A program made the translations under genes and the position numbers. Positions 1 to 31,805 of a stretch of DNA of 64,000 nt are shown one piece after another. The notes below the pieces were generated by a model. It worked only from the letters and a program-made list of their open reading frames with translations, was not told the DNA's origin and did not search any database. Source of the DNA: Tethya wilhelma (taxonomy: Eukaryota > Porifera > Demospongiae > Tethyida > Tethyidae); the NCBI GenBank assembly GCA_964030475.1, contig CAXIPT010000002.1, positions 10,304,166 to 10,368,165 of the forward strand, written 5' to 3'. The first letter of the stretch is position 1. Each line of letters begins with the position of its first letter.

Positions 1-236
1 ACACGTGCAGGCAAATGCCAATGATGCTGGTGAATGAGAGAGTTTCTGAGTCTCAAGTTGGGATGATGTCTTCATCAGTGAGCCACAACATGAGCTGTCA
101 GACCTCCTTTGTGCAGTCCTCAGTGATGCTAGTATGAGAGTGTGGTATTAGTAGCTGTGTAAGCTCATAGTATTGTCACTGATGATTCTCATACCTTGTG
201 GTATGACTTTTTTTCCTTTTTGCACATAAATTATAG

Positions 237-327
237 GAGAATACTCTTTCTTCGACTTATCACTCGATACAACTTGTAAGTTTCAAGATGAAAATGAGAA
301 AGATTAAAACTATTCTCTCTCTCTCTN

Positions 328-401
<74 letters not shown>

Positions 402-3389
402 GAAGAAAGTTCAGTATCACTTCCAAGACATCGAAAATTTATGCCTAAATTAGGTACAAAATTATTCGTTTAGATTTTAATTTCTACATTTATCCTAATA
501 ATATTAGGTGCATAGTGTGAAAATTGATTTGCTAACGTAACCACGGCAATTTAGTTCACTTTGGCATCCCACAATACCTATTAGGACTGATGGTACCTGA
601 GTACGACTTCTCGAAGCAGCGAATTGAAGACGATAAAGTATTATAAACAGTTTAGATAATTTTTTTTTTTGATAATAATTATGAGCGTCTTTCTTTCAGG
701 ATTGGGACTATCCGAGTGAAAATCTGTTGTTTGTTCGTGACATTTCTGAAGGAAGGTTTGGGAAGATATCGCTGATGAAAGCCAGTGTAAGTATAGTGTG
801 TGTGTGTGTGTGTGTGTGTACAGCTAATCATTCATCTACAAAAAAATTTCATGCTTGATCTAATCTCTCAGGGTATCCATGGTTGCGATGATCTTATCCC
901 CGTGGTTGTCAAGAGCTGTGAGCGTCCGGACAAGAAAGAAGAGTTCTTTAGCGAGATAGAACTGTTGAAGAAGTTTGTCCATACAAACATCATTAGTCTT
1001 CTAGGTACCATCAAATGTGGACCGCTTCATATCTTCCACTGATTACATACGCTAATGATACGTATGTATATTTATACAGGTGTATCTGAACATGATGATG
1101 TCCCGTTGCTAATCATTGAATTCATGCCGTACGGTGACCTGAAAAGCTTTCTACTTGAACATAGGTCTAAGAGAATAGCAATTATGTAGCCTCGTACCCA
1201 GGCCACTCCCAGTTTTTGCTGTGTTACACGCAGAAACTGGGAGTGCAAAAACTGGGAGTGGCCTGGGTACGAGGCTAGCAATTATGCACTATTATAGCCT
1301 CGTATCCAGGCTCTCCTCTTTAACCTTTAGTGTAAGGTTAAAGGTGAGAGCCTGGGTACGAAGCTAGCACCATTATTCATTTTCTCCATCAATCCCATCA
1401 CTGCAGGCCCGATAATCGCCAACTGATTACTAAAGGCTCCAAGTCTCAAGCAGTGGTGTCCAGAGGAAGTAGTCCTCTTACTGAAGAATATTTCTACCGG
1501 TTTGCTCTGGATGTGAGCTGAAAAAGATCAATGATTCATGTGGATACCGGGCATGTTTTCTTCTATCCTTTTGTATAGGTTGCAAATGCTCTCAAATTTC
1601 TCGGAGATCATGACTACCTCCACAGAAATATTGCTGCAAAGAACTGCTTGGGTTAGTATTCTGTATACCATATAGTGGGAAAGTTTCACGGTGTTTAACT
1701 TTTATGGTTTTCACGGATCACAATCCGTCCACGAAAGCTTTTATCCGTGAAATTCTCCGTAACATATATATACGTATGGGCGCGCTCACACAACTCATCT
1801 GCAAAAGTTAAAAAGACGCAAAAATGTTTGACGAGAGACATCCGCGAAAGTTTGACACCATGAAACTTTCCCTCTTTAGTGCTATAGGCTTGTTCATACA
1901 TGTATGTTTTGTTTCGTTGGGGCAGGTTTGTGCAAGCATTTGAGAAATCATTTACACATTGTTGCTCAAATTATGTGTGTGTACTTTGAACCTCCATTCC
2001 CTATAGTTGGTGCAGGTATTCGTGTGAAAATAGCCAAATTTAGTTCACCAGTTGTTAGGAGAAGCCAAGAAGAAGAAGCTACTGAAGAGAAAGGTCACAA
2101 CTCAAGCAGACTGCAATGGCTGCCACCAGAAAGCCTATTGAGAGGACAGTTCACTACAGCTTCTGATATTTGGTAAGTTATAACTCTTTTGACTCTGTTG
2201 GGGGTAACATTATAGAGATGGTTTGAAAGTCAGTCAGTCTAGCTATACCTAATTTGCTTGTCACAGTAGAAATAGGGGGAAAAAATAGCCTGCTAAGTCT
2301 TGCTAGCCAGACCCCATTTGAATTTAATAAGGGTGTTTGTCACAGCTAGAATACATGAATAAATTAGCTTTGCTGAAATTTTAACTCACCCTCCATCAGC
2401 TTTTTCTAGTGTCTGCAACTGTCCATATTCTCTTCTCCCTGGCTGTTACAGTAGGTGCATGAATGGCCTCTCTGTACCCATGGATAAACTTGAAATTCGC
2501 GCGCAGCATACTAATGCTACTTCAATTTTTGGCGACCTTTACCATATATCCATTTGCCTTACCACGGTAATAGTATTCACAGCATTTTGTGCTCTCTAAG
2601 TGCCTACCCCACTTTGATATGTAAACAGCTAGCCATGGTGGCTTCTCTTAAAGCTGCTGGCATGCCAATTATACTCTTGGGGTGATTATCCAGAGAAATT
2701 TTCAAAGACGGTTCATACAATGTACGCATGTTTGTTTAGAAGTCATGTAAGCATGCCAAGCAGTGTGTTTGTGTGTGCAGTACTGATAGAATCAGTCATT
2801 TAATGTTATGCATACCTGTTAGGCTTATTATTAGCTAGTTAGTGTGGAGCTAATTAGTAACCAATTATACCATAATTAGCAGCACTTTTTCCTGCCCATT
2901 TTCACTCTAGACCCTCTCCTGTCCATTTTTAGCAACGGCCATTCTATTTATAGCCCAAGACTCATTGCATCATCTTGAATATCATTATCCACATGTGCTG
3001 ACCAGGCTTGTTCACACTGGGCTGACCATGGCTGTACCTACACAAGCGAACACGTTCTGATTAAAGCTTTTTAACCTTTTCAAGTTTAAGTCTTTTACTC
3101 AAACTGCAGACACTGGTCGATAACAGTCTACCTATTTAGTGTATTCACACTCAGAGGGCTGCAACTTGGGGAGTTATCACAATCCACAGGAATAATTAGC
3201 TTCAAGACTAAAATTACCATTGTTCTGTGTGTGTATGTGTGAAAGGGGATGTATTGTGCCATAGGCTTGTTCTTGCCTGTTTGGTGTGTGCTGGTATTGG
3301 GTATGTGGTTGTTTTAATTAGTTTGTAAGTTTTAATTAACTATAGTAGCATGTATAAAGAGCATGATAGTACCTTGTTGAAATCACCAG

Positions 3390-3435
<46 letters not shown>

Positions 3436-6400
3436 CAATGCCTACAATAAAATTTAATAAAGTTTTTTTTCCAATTTGATTTGCCCCTTAATGACCTCAA
3501 GCTCTACATATGACAATAATTAACTGTAGTAGTCTCGTACCCAGGCCACTCCCACTTCTTAGCCAGGCCACTCCCACTTCTTACTCTTCACGCTAAGCTA
3601 CCCAAGCCACACCTTAGCGTGTAAGGTTAGAAACTGGGAGATACGAGGCTAGATTGTATGTTGGACAATCCTCTGTACACACAATCGGATGTTGCTACAT
3701 GTAACTCTATGTGTTTTCTTGTTTCTCTTCTTCTTCATATCCACCCGTCCATCCTTAATCACATTACAAACTTTAAGGTCGTACGGTGTTCTGCTGTGGG
3801 AGATTGTCTCATATGGACAGATGCCACTGCAAGGAAAAGACCGTGCTACCATTCTTAGGGAGGCGGGGGAAGGGACACTCACCCATTCAAGGTATGTACG
3901 GTAAAATAATAGCCATTTTCAAGATAAGCCAATGTTAATAGAAAGCGAAAAAATACCTCTTGAAAGTGAAATTTTAATTTCTTATGCTTTTAGACAGAGG
4001 GTACATGTGTATTGCCTCATTCCCAGGCTTTTTCTCTCCACTCTTGTATTCGTACGTAGACCACTTACTAAAATACACATGCAAGTAGAGAGAAAAAGCC
4101 TGGGAACGAGGCTATCGTGTGTACATATATTCTGTGGGTATTTCTAGTATACTGCTAATTTCCTATAGTATTATTTTTACGTGTGTATGTGTTCTGATAT
4201 AGCACTGAAAATCATTGCTAGATTGAGAATTTTTTGTTTTCTCGTGTGGGTTGAGTTAAATATTCACAAGGAGCTTGTCTTTCGTTTCAACATCATGGCT
4301 TCATAACCTTCTGGTTTTGCTGACTGCACAAAAAGAGTTGCATACAACCCTGTTTCCAAAGAGATAAGCTGGGCTGTGTACTTCATGGCAAAATAACGCC
4401 CTTGGGCAGCTTTAGTATGCACACAATAACAACCCAGTGAGGTGTGTAAGGTCATTGTTGGTGCATGTAGTAGTGTATGATGTTGTTACAACGACAATTT
4501 CCTCTCTGCACGTGTTCCAAACTTTAAACATCACCCAAAACGACTAATTGGACCTTTGTTTGGATAGGCTAGCAACAAGTTCACATGCATACAGTTGATA
4601 GAGCATACCTGTCTCTGTAGCAAAGACTATTGGGTTAAGTTTGGTGTATGACACTGCATGTGCAACTGATCCAAGAATAAAAGGGTTTTGATGTCAATTA
4701 AGAGCTAATGGCCTAATCTATATCAAGGAAGGTCTGTTTTCATTTCTTGTGTACGTGCTCTTCGACCAATCACTGTCTATAGATGAGCAGTTACCTCTTT
4801 ATGTTGTGCAATATCGACTTGAGAGCACAAGTTCCGCTGTATGTAAATTTGATCCGATAATCTACGGAACAATGTTTGACTTGGCGCAAGTGTCCGCCCG
4901 AACACAGCCAGGTGTTATCATAGTAGGTTGGACCGATGGACCTTAGTGCACGCATGCTGTGTTGTCGGGTCTATCACCATGTGCGAGATTGTGTAATTGG
5001 TCATAAAGTAGCACATGTGGCTGGTATGTACGATACCATAGGAAGGAGCAGACCTGCCACCTATCTTACAATCCGGCTTGGAAGTCGACCAGAGTCTACA
5101 ATGTGACTCTGCAGTGATTCAATGCCCATAATCGCGGGAAAATTTCGCGGTGTCAAACTTTCGCAGATGTCTCTAGTCAATCATTTTTGCGTTTTTAACT
5201 TTCGTGGATGAGCTGTGTGAGCCCATACGTATATTATATGTTACAGAGAATTTCACAGATAAAAACTTTCATGGATGGATTGTGATCTGCAAAAAACCTT
5301 GAAAGTTAAACCCCATAAAACTTTCCTGCTATACAGTATATAGGTTGAAATATGTGTACACTAAATTTTGTTTTAAGCGACTCTTTAAGATTTATCAGCT
5401 AGAGCTAAAGAGAAAAGAAAAGAGTCCCCCCCCCCCATTGTAGAGAATACGTGCATGAAGCTTGAGCAATGAGCAATGAGTTGCCTTACAATTGAAGCTG
5501 GGTTCATGCAGATAAAAATGAATCATCAGTTTTACTTTTAGAATTACGTATTATTCCCCCATATTTTCTAAAACTGTAAGTTTTCTTGCTTAGTCACACT
5601 TATTGCGAAATCAGATGTGCCTGCAAACAAATTGTTGGCTGGTTGGTGTAGCTAGCTGGCTTGAGATTGAGAGGTGCTTACCCTGGGATTATTTTTTGCA
5701 TCACCTGTATAGTAGAACTGATGAGTGACTTGATAGTGGTGGAAATGTGGTCAGGTTTTTGAACAGAAAGGCTGTTTGTCAGTCATGAAGCTAGACTAGA
5801 AACTCACATTCATTAAGATGTGAGTCTAATGAACTTTTGATATTATAATGAACTCATTCTTTGATCCTTGAATTGTAATTTTGATAGATTCATGCAAGAA
5901 TAAAAAGTCTTTTTAGGCTAATTTCTCTGAAACAATGTCAAATTAACGTGCCGTTTGTGCCAATCTTGGATCATTTGGTGTTCCTTTTCTTCTCTGCCCA
6001 CAAAGTTCTAATGGATTGACAGCTCTGCCATGTTCATAATAATAGCTTAAAACTACAATGCTTTCTTGAATAACCGAAATATGCATGGTTAGAGAAATCA
6101 TTTAATTCTTTTCCTTAGGCATTACAATAGCTAGCTATATGGGAAGCAAGCCCATCATTCATTTGCTCACTTTTCATTTGCTCATTTTTTCTCATCATCA
6201 TTTGCTGATGCACATTACAGCTTCTCATAGATCTGGATGTGTGAGATACATGGTGCTGATCAGATTAGTGCAGGCATAATGCTTGCATGCTGATAGCTAG
6301 CACATTCATGATCACATGACCTGTGTTCGAATCCTAGCTAGATCTTAAGATTTCTTCCAATCAGTATGATATTTCGTACAGTGTGACTTTTGATTGCTAT

Positions 6401-7703
6401 TCTTTTGCTTTCTCTCTAAAGCTAGTAAGTCACGTACAATTGTGCTTGCATTCTTACTAGCTTTTGTTTTCTTACTAGCTTTCCTTTCTTGCAGTGCTAT
6501 ACTGTAGTGCATCCATTGTGTTCTGTTCTCACTCCATATGCCATCACGAGACATGCAGTGTCAACTCCAGACTCCAGCTAGCTATAGTAGTAGCATTGAT
6601 ATAGTACACTCCTTACAAGGTTGGATCACTTGCAATGGACCATTGTGCGAAATAAATGTTCTTACTATCTATGAAACACAATTTGTGAAGGTTGTATGTG
6701 AAACTCGAATTGTGATGATAGTATCTGTCTATACACGTACACACGTGTAAAAATGGCCATTGTAAAGGATTTGTGACACAGCTACTCATTTTCTTGGTAT
6801 CTATATTGTGCAGAGATGCAGGCATGATGGTATATACAGCTAGCTACCTGTATGTCTTGAGTGTACACACGACCTTTGTGTTTGTTTGATTATCTCTCAG
6901 TTAACTCTCAGAAAAACCAGAAACTATTGTTCAGACCTGAAAAGGCTGACAAAAAGCCCACGCAGACAGAGACTTTCTAATATCCCAGTAAGCAGTCCTA
7001 AAGTTTAAACCTGCTTCTTGCACGCATAGTCTATTTGTTTAGCACTTCTCAGATTCCTGTAGTAAAGAGAACCGTTCATATTATTTCCATGCAGTGGAAC
7101 CTCAGCTCTATTATTGTAGTAAAGTATATAGCTGGACTGCTCTAACGTGCATAAGGACCAGCCTATGTATTATAAAGATCCACCCAACATAGCTATTACA
7201 ATGCTTCCAACAGATGGCAAAACTCGTTCGCCTATTGTCCGGTGTTAGTACTATGTGTGGGAAGCCAGCCATATTTCTTGCTGAGTAATCACGTGCCTTG
7301 TTTCTTCACTCTTTCTTGAGTCATTCTGTTGTTGAAAGGTGTTGGTCATGCTATTCTCTCAGAGAACACTGTCTAATAATTGTGTTTACAGTGCTAAGTG
7401 TACACTAACTCAAGCAATTTCTTTTCCAACTCCTAATAATTTATGAATTGCATCATTTTGTTCATACGATTGATATTAAAGTCAGGGGTGTGCATCAATA
7501 ATGCAGTCTTGATTGAGTAGATATATATTATATAAAATCAATAATAATTATTGTTGCATGCATGCTGTAGGCCAGAGAAGTGTCCGGATGACATTTACAC
7601 TGTGATGTGCAGCTGCTTCAAGCACAACCCTCTGGAGAGAATGACCTTTGAGAATATCCTTTGTGTCTTTGAAACAAAACGCTCAACTTCTGTAAAGTAT
7701 TAA
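237..7703 (+). CDS. Tyrosine-kinase-like receptor, kinase domain (5' partial), probable pseudokinase
   Basis: Nine phase-consistent exons: 237-275, 700-786, 872-1004, 1080-1164, 1407-1512, 1579-1651, 2007-2172, 3778-3891 and 7571-7703 (TAA). They join into 312 codons covering a tyrosine-kinase-type domain; the ectodomain must lie upstream of the window, and the exon at 237-275 is the weakest. Seen: glycine loop SEGRFG (first Gly is Ser), the lysine in VVVK, a helix-C Glu in FFSEIELLKK, and late-lobe motifs WLPPESL and SDIWSYGVLLWEI. The catalytic loop reads YLHRNIAAKN, so the HRD aspartate is Asn, and the DFG triplet is KFS in VKIAKFSSP. The activation segment is Glu-rich with no tyrosine pair. 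Both key acidic residues are lost, so phosphotransfer is unlikely; a scaffold or ligand-sensing role is inference. The receptor nature is inferred from the domain type, since no membrane segment is in the window. I cannot assign the receptor subfamily. Confidence 0.88.
318..398. repeat. (CT)n microsatellite
   Basis: Pure CT dinucleotide repeat with one ambiguous base at 327, inside the intron after the first visible exon of the kinase-like gene. Translating it gives a spurious poly Ser-Leu ORF. Confidence 0.97.
1187..1275. mobile_element. TAGCCTCGTACCCAGGC foldback element, copy 1
   Basis: A near-perfect hairpin. The left arm starts TAGCCTCGTACCCAGGC and the right arm ends with its complement; the inner stem contains CACTCCCAGTTTTTG and its complement. 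The direct repeat TAGCAATTATG occurs exactly 100 bp apart on both sides (1176-1186 and 1276-1286), which looks like an 11-bp target-site duplication. The element is non-coding and lies in an intron of the kinase-like gene. Confidence 0.8.
1295..1366. mobile_element. TAGCCTCGTATCCAGGC foldback element, copy 2
   Basis: A second short hairpin 19 bp after copy 1, with the same ends (TAGCCTCG / CGAAGCTA) but a different core built on GGTTAAAG inverted repeats. It is a member of the same non-autonomous family. Confidence 0.75.
1664..1889. mobile_element. MITE-like repeat, family with a related copy at 5127-5341
   Basis: About 225 bp of AT-rich sequence with imperfect inverted ends (GGGAAAGTTTCACGG / CCATGAAACTTTCCC). 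The segment at 5127-5341 is the same sequence in reverse orientation at a level recognisable by eye; both share ACGTATGGGC and TTCTC(C/T)GTAACATAT. No coding capacity. Both copies are in introns of the kinase-like gene. Confidence 0.65.
3391..3434. repeat. (TG)n microsatellite
   Basis: TG dinucleotide repeat in the 1.6-kb intron between the DIW and WSYG exons of the kinase-like gene. The rest of that intron (2173-3777) shows no other coding signal. Confidence 0.95.
3531..3652. mobile_element. TAGTCTCGTACCCAGGC foldback element, copy 3
   Basis: About 120 bp with terminal TAGTCTCGTACCCAGGC and matching CGAGGCTA end, an internal direct duplication of GCCAGGCCACTCCCACTTCT-like sequence, and a second internal hairpin (CACGCTAAG / CTTAGCGTG). 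It ends about 125 bp before the kinase exon at 3778. Confidence 0.72.
4012..4114. mobile_element. Foldback element, copy 4
   Basis: The left arm TGCCTCATTCCCAGGC followed by TTTTTCTCTC pairs with the right arm GAGAGAAAAAGCCTGGGAACGAGGCTA. It belongs to the same terminal family as 1187-1275 but has a different core. It lies at the 5' end of the large (3.7 kb) last intron of the kinase-like gene. Confidence 0.72.
5127..5341. mobile_element. MITE-like repeat, reverse-oriented relative of 1664-1889
   Basis: Same family as the element at 1664-1889, inverted. It ends in TATACAGTATA. The remaining parts of the 3892-7570 intron show no coding exon that I can support, only AT-rich sequence and a CT/AG-poor background. 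Confidence 0.62.
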
Positions 7704-7769
7704 CTAGCTTGCAAGCTAGCTAGCTGCCCAGTCTGAAACTTGCCAGCAAAAGTGTGTGTATGATTTTTA

Positions 7770-7814
<45 letters not shown>

Positions 7815-8036
7815 CGTGTGCTGTCAACATTCTATCGTGTCAATCAGCTTGCATTGAATATTTAATTTTGTATTAATTTTACGAAAGGTATTTCCGGTAG
7901 ATACGCCACGCCCATCTTCTTTATATCGAGATCGCACTAAAACGTTTACCACAACTCTATGCAGCAATCTCGGGAGCTGCGTCAAGCTAGAAAAGTAGTA
8001 GTCAGTTCAGTAGTCTGTAGCCAGTATTGTGCCAAG
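7704..8036. other. Intergenic region / IMP promoter and 5'UTR, with (TG)n
   Basis: Only 333 bp separate the kinase-like stop from the IMP start codon. The stretch holds a (TG)n tract at about 7783-7811 and then the presumed promoter and 5'UTR of the downstream gene. No canonical AATAAA for the kinase-like gene and no clear TATA box were seen. An in-frame ATG at 7959 would add 26 residues to the IMP protein, but the family starts directly at the RRM1 strand, so 8037 is preferred. Confidence 0.6.
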
Positions 8037-27314
<19,278 letters not shown>

Positions 27315-30300
27315 AACAAAGCAACCACCATTATCACCATTTCGACAGCAAACAACAAAAAAACTTTTCATTTTCATTCCAAACAATCTAAGGTCACTTT
27401 CACTTTCACTCCTCCTAGTTGCTCACTACCTCCCTCTCATCCGACACAGTTAACGTACCTCAAGGAACTTTTCTCCCTTCTGCAAAATTCAGTTTGTATG
27501 TGTGTTTGTTTGATTTCTTCATTCGAAATTATAATTGTGTTTTGACATTTTGTTCAGTCATCACAGAACCACTGGTCATTGGCCAGACAATGTCATATTA
27601 TATTATACCTTCTCATCATAATCGGTCTCTTGTGAAGTATTTAGTTTTTTCGAATAACCTTCAAATTCACTTTGTAAGTAATAATTTAAGCAACACTTCT
27701 CAATTGTATTGTGTGAAACCACCAAGCTTATCTATCATCATCATAATGTTAATATCAACCATTTTCATTTTCGATTTGAACCCTATACCATTTCTACCGA
27801 CAATTGTTGTTGTTTTTTTGTTTTTTTTTTCAGTCGTGTCAAATTTTTGCTTCATTCTCTAGATTAAGTTTGATACCTTCAGTTGACTAGCGTATCATGT
27901 GTGTGTGTTCATGTGTGTTCCATTTGCAGAAATCGATCTCTATCATCAGTTATAAAAATAAGCAGTTTCTACCTTCTATCACAACCATACCGTACCACAA
28001 GCTTTTCGGAAGCGCTTTTCATTCTGCACCATGACAGTCACATCTCTCTCTCTCTCTCGTTTGTTATAGTATATGTAGCCATTTTAAGCAGTTACTTGTA
28101 CATCACAGCCGAAAGCAAAACCAACTATAGTTGAGATTTTTGATTTTGTAAAACTTTTTTTTTTCACTTGGTAATTCAGTTTGTATAATTATACCAAATT
28201 CATGTTAATTGTTCTTTTGCAAACATACATACCCATTTTGCAGTTTGGTTCTCGATTCAGTATAGCAGTTTTTGTTAAAACTTTCATAATTGTTATCACA
28301 AAGGCTTAAAGTGCTAGTTTTTGATTGAGTTTATTGGTTTGAGTTTTTTTGTATCACTATATTATATTCAGAATGTATTTCATATTATCTACATATCTAT
28401 TATCATTGACTGTTGGTTATTATTCAGCATCATTAATGACATTATAGTTGATTATTATTATCAATATTATAGATTCAGTCTGTTATTGGTAGTGCTAGTG
28501 GTATATAGGGCTAAACAGGTAAATTAAATATTAAATCAGATTGAATATGTGTACTGTGTACTGTACTGTATGCAAGCAAAATATAATATAAAGAATAATA
28601 ATTATTTTGCATGAATCCCTTATAATTGTGACTTAGCTGATTGAGTGATGCGTGCAATTTATACATGTATGTGTGCATACAGAATACAACCAACCTACAT
28701 GTACATGTGATAGTGTGAGTTAAAAATAATATTACCATGATCTATAACTATGCTATTTATAGCTCAAGGTTTACTGCTTTTTAGTAAAGATTGTGAGCTG
28801 GTGCATGACATTGTGTGTTTGTGTCAACGGGCTAGAGTTTGGCGGAATTTGGTGGGTAATTCCATTGTTACTATACCAACACTCACATGACACACACACA
28901 CACAGGTCAACAACACCACCACCCCATATGTCATGCCATGCAACTATCAACATTAACAATAATGCATGCATGCAAGCAGAGAAACGCCGAGTATAGCTAG
29001 CTTTAAATTTGAACCCAACAAGGCTATGCAGTATATATGATTTTACACCTTCCTCTCTGGCCATGCATGCAATATTGCTCAGAGATCTAGATCTATAGAC
29101 TGGCAGGGCAGGCAAGATGCATGCAAAGGCTGCAAGAATGAACCTTCATGCATGTTCCTTGATCGATTGACAACTTATATATCTGCAATAATTATAATGC
29201 TGCAGCGTTTTACCACAGCCTGAGCTAGTAAATACGCAGGGTGATCATACTGCGTGAGTTTGCAAGCAGCCAATAGATATTAGGTCACGTACAGTTTCCA
29301 TGGCGATGGGTTACACAAGAATTATCCCATGACAATACTATTCAATGCCTTGCAGCGTAGGCCTGGACCTCACTAAAAACCACTGTGTTGTGTTAAGCCT
29401 CTGTGCAGGGAGGTTTGAATTTACTTTGCAGCGCTCCATGTTTAGACTTGTTAACATACCAAGATGTATTATTAGGCTATCTCATCTCCAGCTATTGTTC
29501 AGGTAGTAGTGAATTTGATCAGTAATGGACTCAAATAAATGAACAGTATTCATCACCATTTTGATTAGTTACCATGCATGCATGCATGGTTTTCAATGTA
29601 GCAAAGTTAGCAAGCTGCAAATGGTGCCTATGCTAGCCTCGTTTCCAGGCTCTCTCCAAGTCCCAGTGAATATTTATGCACATGCACGCGCAAAAATAAG
29701 AGAGAGCTAGCCTGGGAAGGATCGAGCCTAGCCTATGTCTCTTGAAGTTGATGCAGACAGCTAAATAATACAGACATTATGTAGCCTAAATATCTTAGAG
29801 ATTTAATAACTTAAGCTTTAAGAAACATGGTGTTGTCCTTCCAAATAGCTGTTCATCTGCACGTGGATGCATGCTATAGCTTGCATGCTCGATTGTAAAA
29901 TCTTGAAGTTAAGTGTTAGAAGTTGAATCACTAAGTGCATGTAGTGGCATGTATTGGCATGTAGCTAAAGCATGTGTAGGACAAACCAATAGTTTACCAC
30001 AGTCATGTAAGCAAGCTATAATCAGTGGGCAGGATATATATATGCTATTGCAGACTCACAAAAATAATCTATGTACACCAATTAACAGTCTTGGGGTAAA
30101 GCAAGAATCTTAGAGTGTAAAAATTATAATAATTATCAGTTTTGCACAGCATGAGCAAACTGCAAGTTATTATGAAGAATAGAAAATTTAATAGTGAAAC
30201 ATCCTGAATGTTTGGTGCCAAATTATACCTTGCATGTAGGACATAAACCTGATGATATAAAGACCAGTGATTTAGCTGGCAATGCATACTTATGAACATT

Positions 30301-30768
30301 CCTACAATGTCATGTGAAAGCTCACAGCTATAAGCTCATAGCTATAAGCTCATAGCTATAAGCTTGCGAGCAGAGCTGTAAAGATGGAGCAAGTATAGAC
30401 TGCAAATTCATTGCAGAATGTGAATTGGAGATTGGAAATTCATTGGTATCCAGATCATCTGACTGGATATCAATAAGGGTCAAATACTAACCACTGAAGG
30501 TCATAAAATTTAAATTCTTTAGTGATAAATAAATTCATGATCGAGCAAAACAGCAGCACACATACAATCATACATACACTCAAGAAAACAAACATTACTA
30601 GCTTACCATTGAGGACAAGTGACCATCAAAGTATTGAATTGCAAAAGAAAGAAAAAAACAAAAAAACAAAAAAAACAAACAAAAACAAAAGAGGAACATA
30701 TACAAGCACCATTAACATTAATATTTATCAGCAATACCATAATTATATGCAGTCTCATGACTTCAGAG
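27315..30768. other. IMP 3'UTR and convergent intergenic region
   Basis: T-rich, low-GC sequence after the IMP stop is probably 3'UTR at first (to roughly 28.6 kb, where AT-rich AATATAAAGAATAATAA occurs). This end point is a guess. The rest to 30768 is AT-rich intergenic DNA between convergent genes. It contains one foldback element (29634-29730), a GCATGCATGCATG run near 28965, and three to four copies of a 14-bp unit AGCTCATAGCTATA at 30325-30365. I see no further gene. Confidence 0.6.
29634..29730. mobile_element. TAGCCTCGTTTCCAGGC foldback element, copy 5
   Basis: Ends TAGCCTCGTTTCCAGGCTCTC and a degraded complement (GAGAGCTAGCCTGGGAAGG..CGAGCCTA). A short direct repeat GCCTATG lies just outside each end (about 29626 and 29731). 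Confidence 0.68.
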
Positions 30769-31255
30769 TCATGACGGATTCTGTTTTTGGTTGCTAGAGT
30801 TCGACCGGTAATCAGGTACGAATATCTTAATGCCGACTTCTGGTCTTCTCTGTTTCTTCTCACTGGGCCCACCTCGAGAGAAGACATCAGCCTCCCCTTT
30901 AGCTTTCCTCCTATAAATAGAAAAGTAATATCGAAAATGGAACTGTTCATGTACATGCATAAGTATCCTTCATTAGCTTAAGTACAGCCGCTGTATCTAT
31001 TCAGTGGGAGACATCAAGTGTATCAGCTCAAAAAGTGAATGCATATGCAATTACGCATACCCCTTGACTAGTGAACATGTGTTGCTAGGATATAATGCAA
31101 GATACAAACACAGCTGCAAGTCTTAGTCAACGTTTCATGTGTGTAGTGAGTTTATACTCATACACAACCAGAGGCTTACAAACAGAGCTACAACACGCAA
31201 GGGTTAGTGCAACATAACACCATTATGTGTACAAAAGATGATTTGTAAACACGTA

Positions 31256-31307
<52 letters not shown>

Positions 31308-31758
31308 CACAACACCTCTTTCTCTTCTCCTCTTGTACGGCTGCTAGTATTGCCTTTCCTCTATCATCTTCAGGAGTAGAGAAATCATCACTATCATCAG
31401 GATCATACTGAAGATCCTGAAAAGAGGGAAAAAACAAAACAAAAATATGAACACCAGCTGCCACCAATTATTGGTAGTTAACTGTGCATACATTACTACA
31501 TACAATGCCTACACTCATGCATATGCATACAGTAGCATCATTATTGAGAAAAGGTTAATCCAAAGATCTGGTCCAAGGTATTGGATATATAGTAGCTAAT
31601 ATTGGTAACTTCCATACTCACAAGCAGGCAAAGCAGATTACAGTAAGAAAGCACATTGAAAGGAGCTTCTTTATCATGTATTCGTACAGACTATAAGAAG
31701 ATTCGTTTTTCTATCTTGACCAAGGCTAATTTGAAGATTGATTAATTAGCAACTTTTG

Positions 31759-31805
<47 letters not shown>

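Noticed and set aside
6270..6340. tRNA-like T-loop (GTGTTCGAATCC)
   Set aside because: The T-stem does not pair and no acceptor, D or anticodon arm can be built around it; at most a tRNA-derived remnant.
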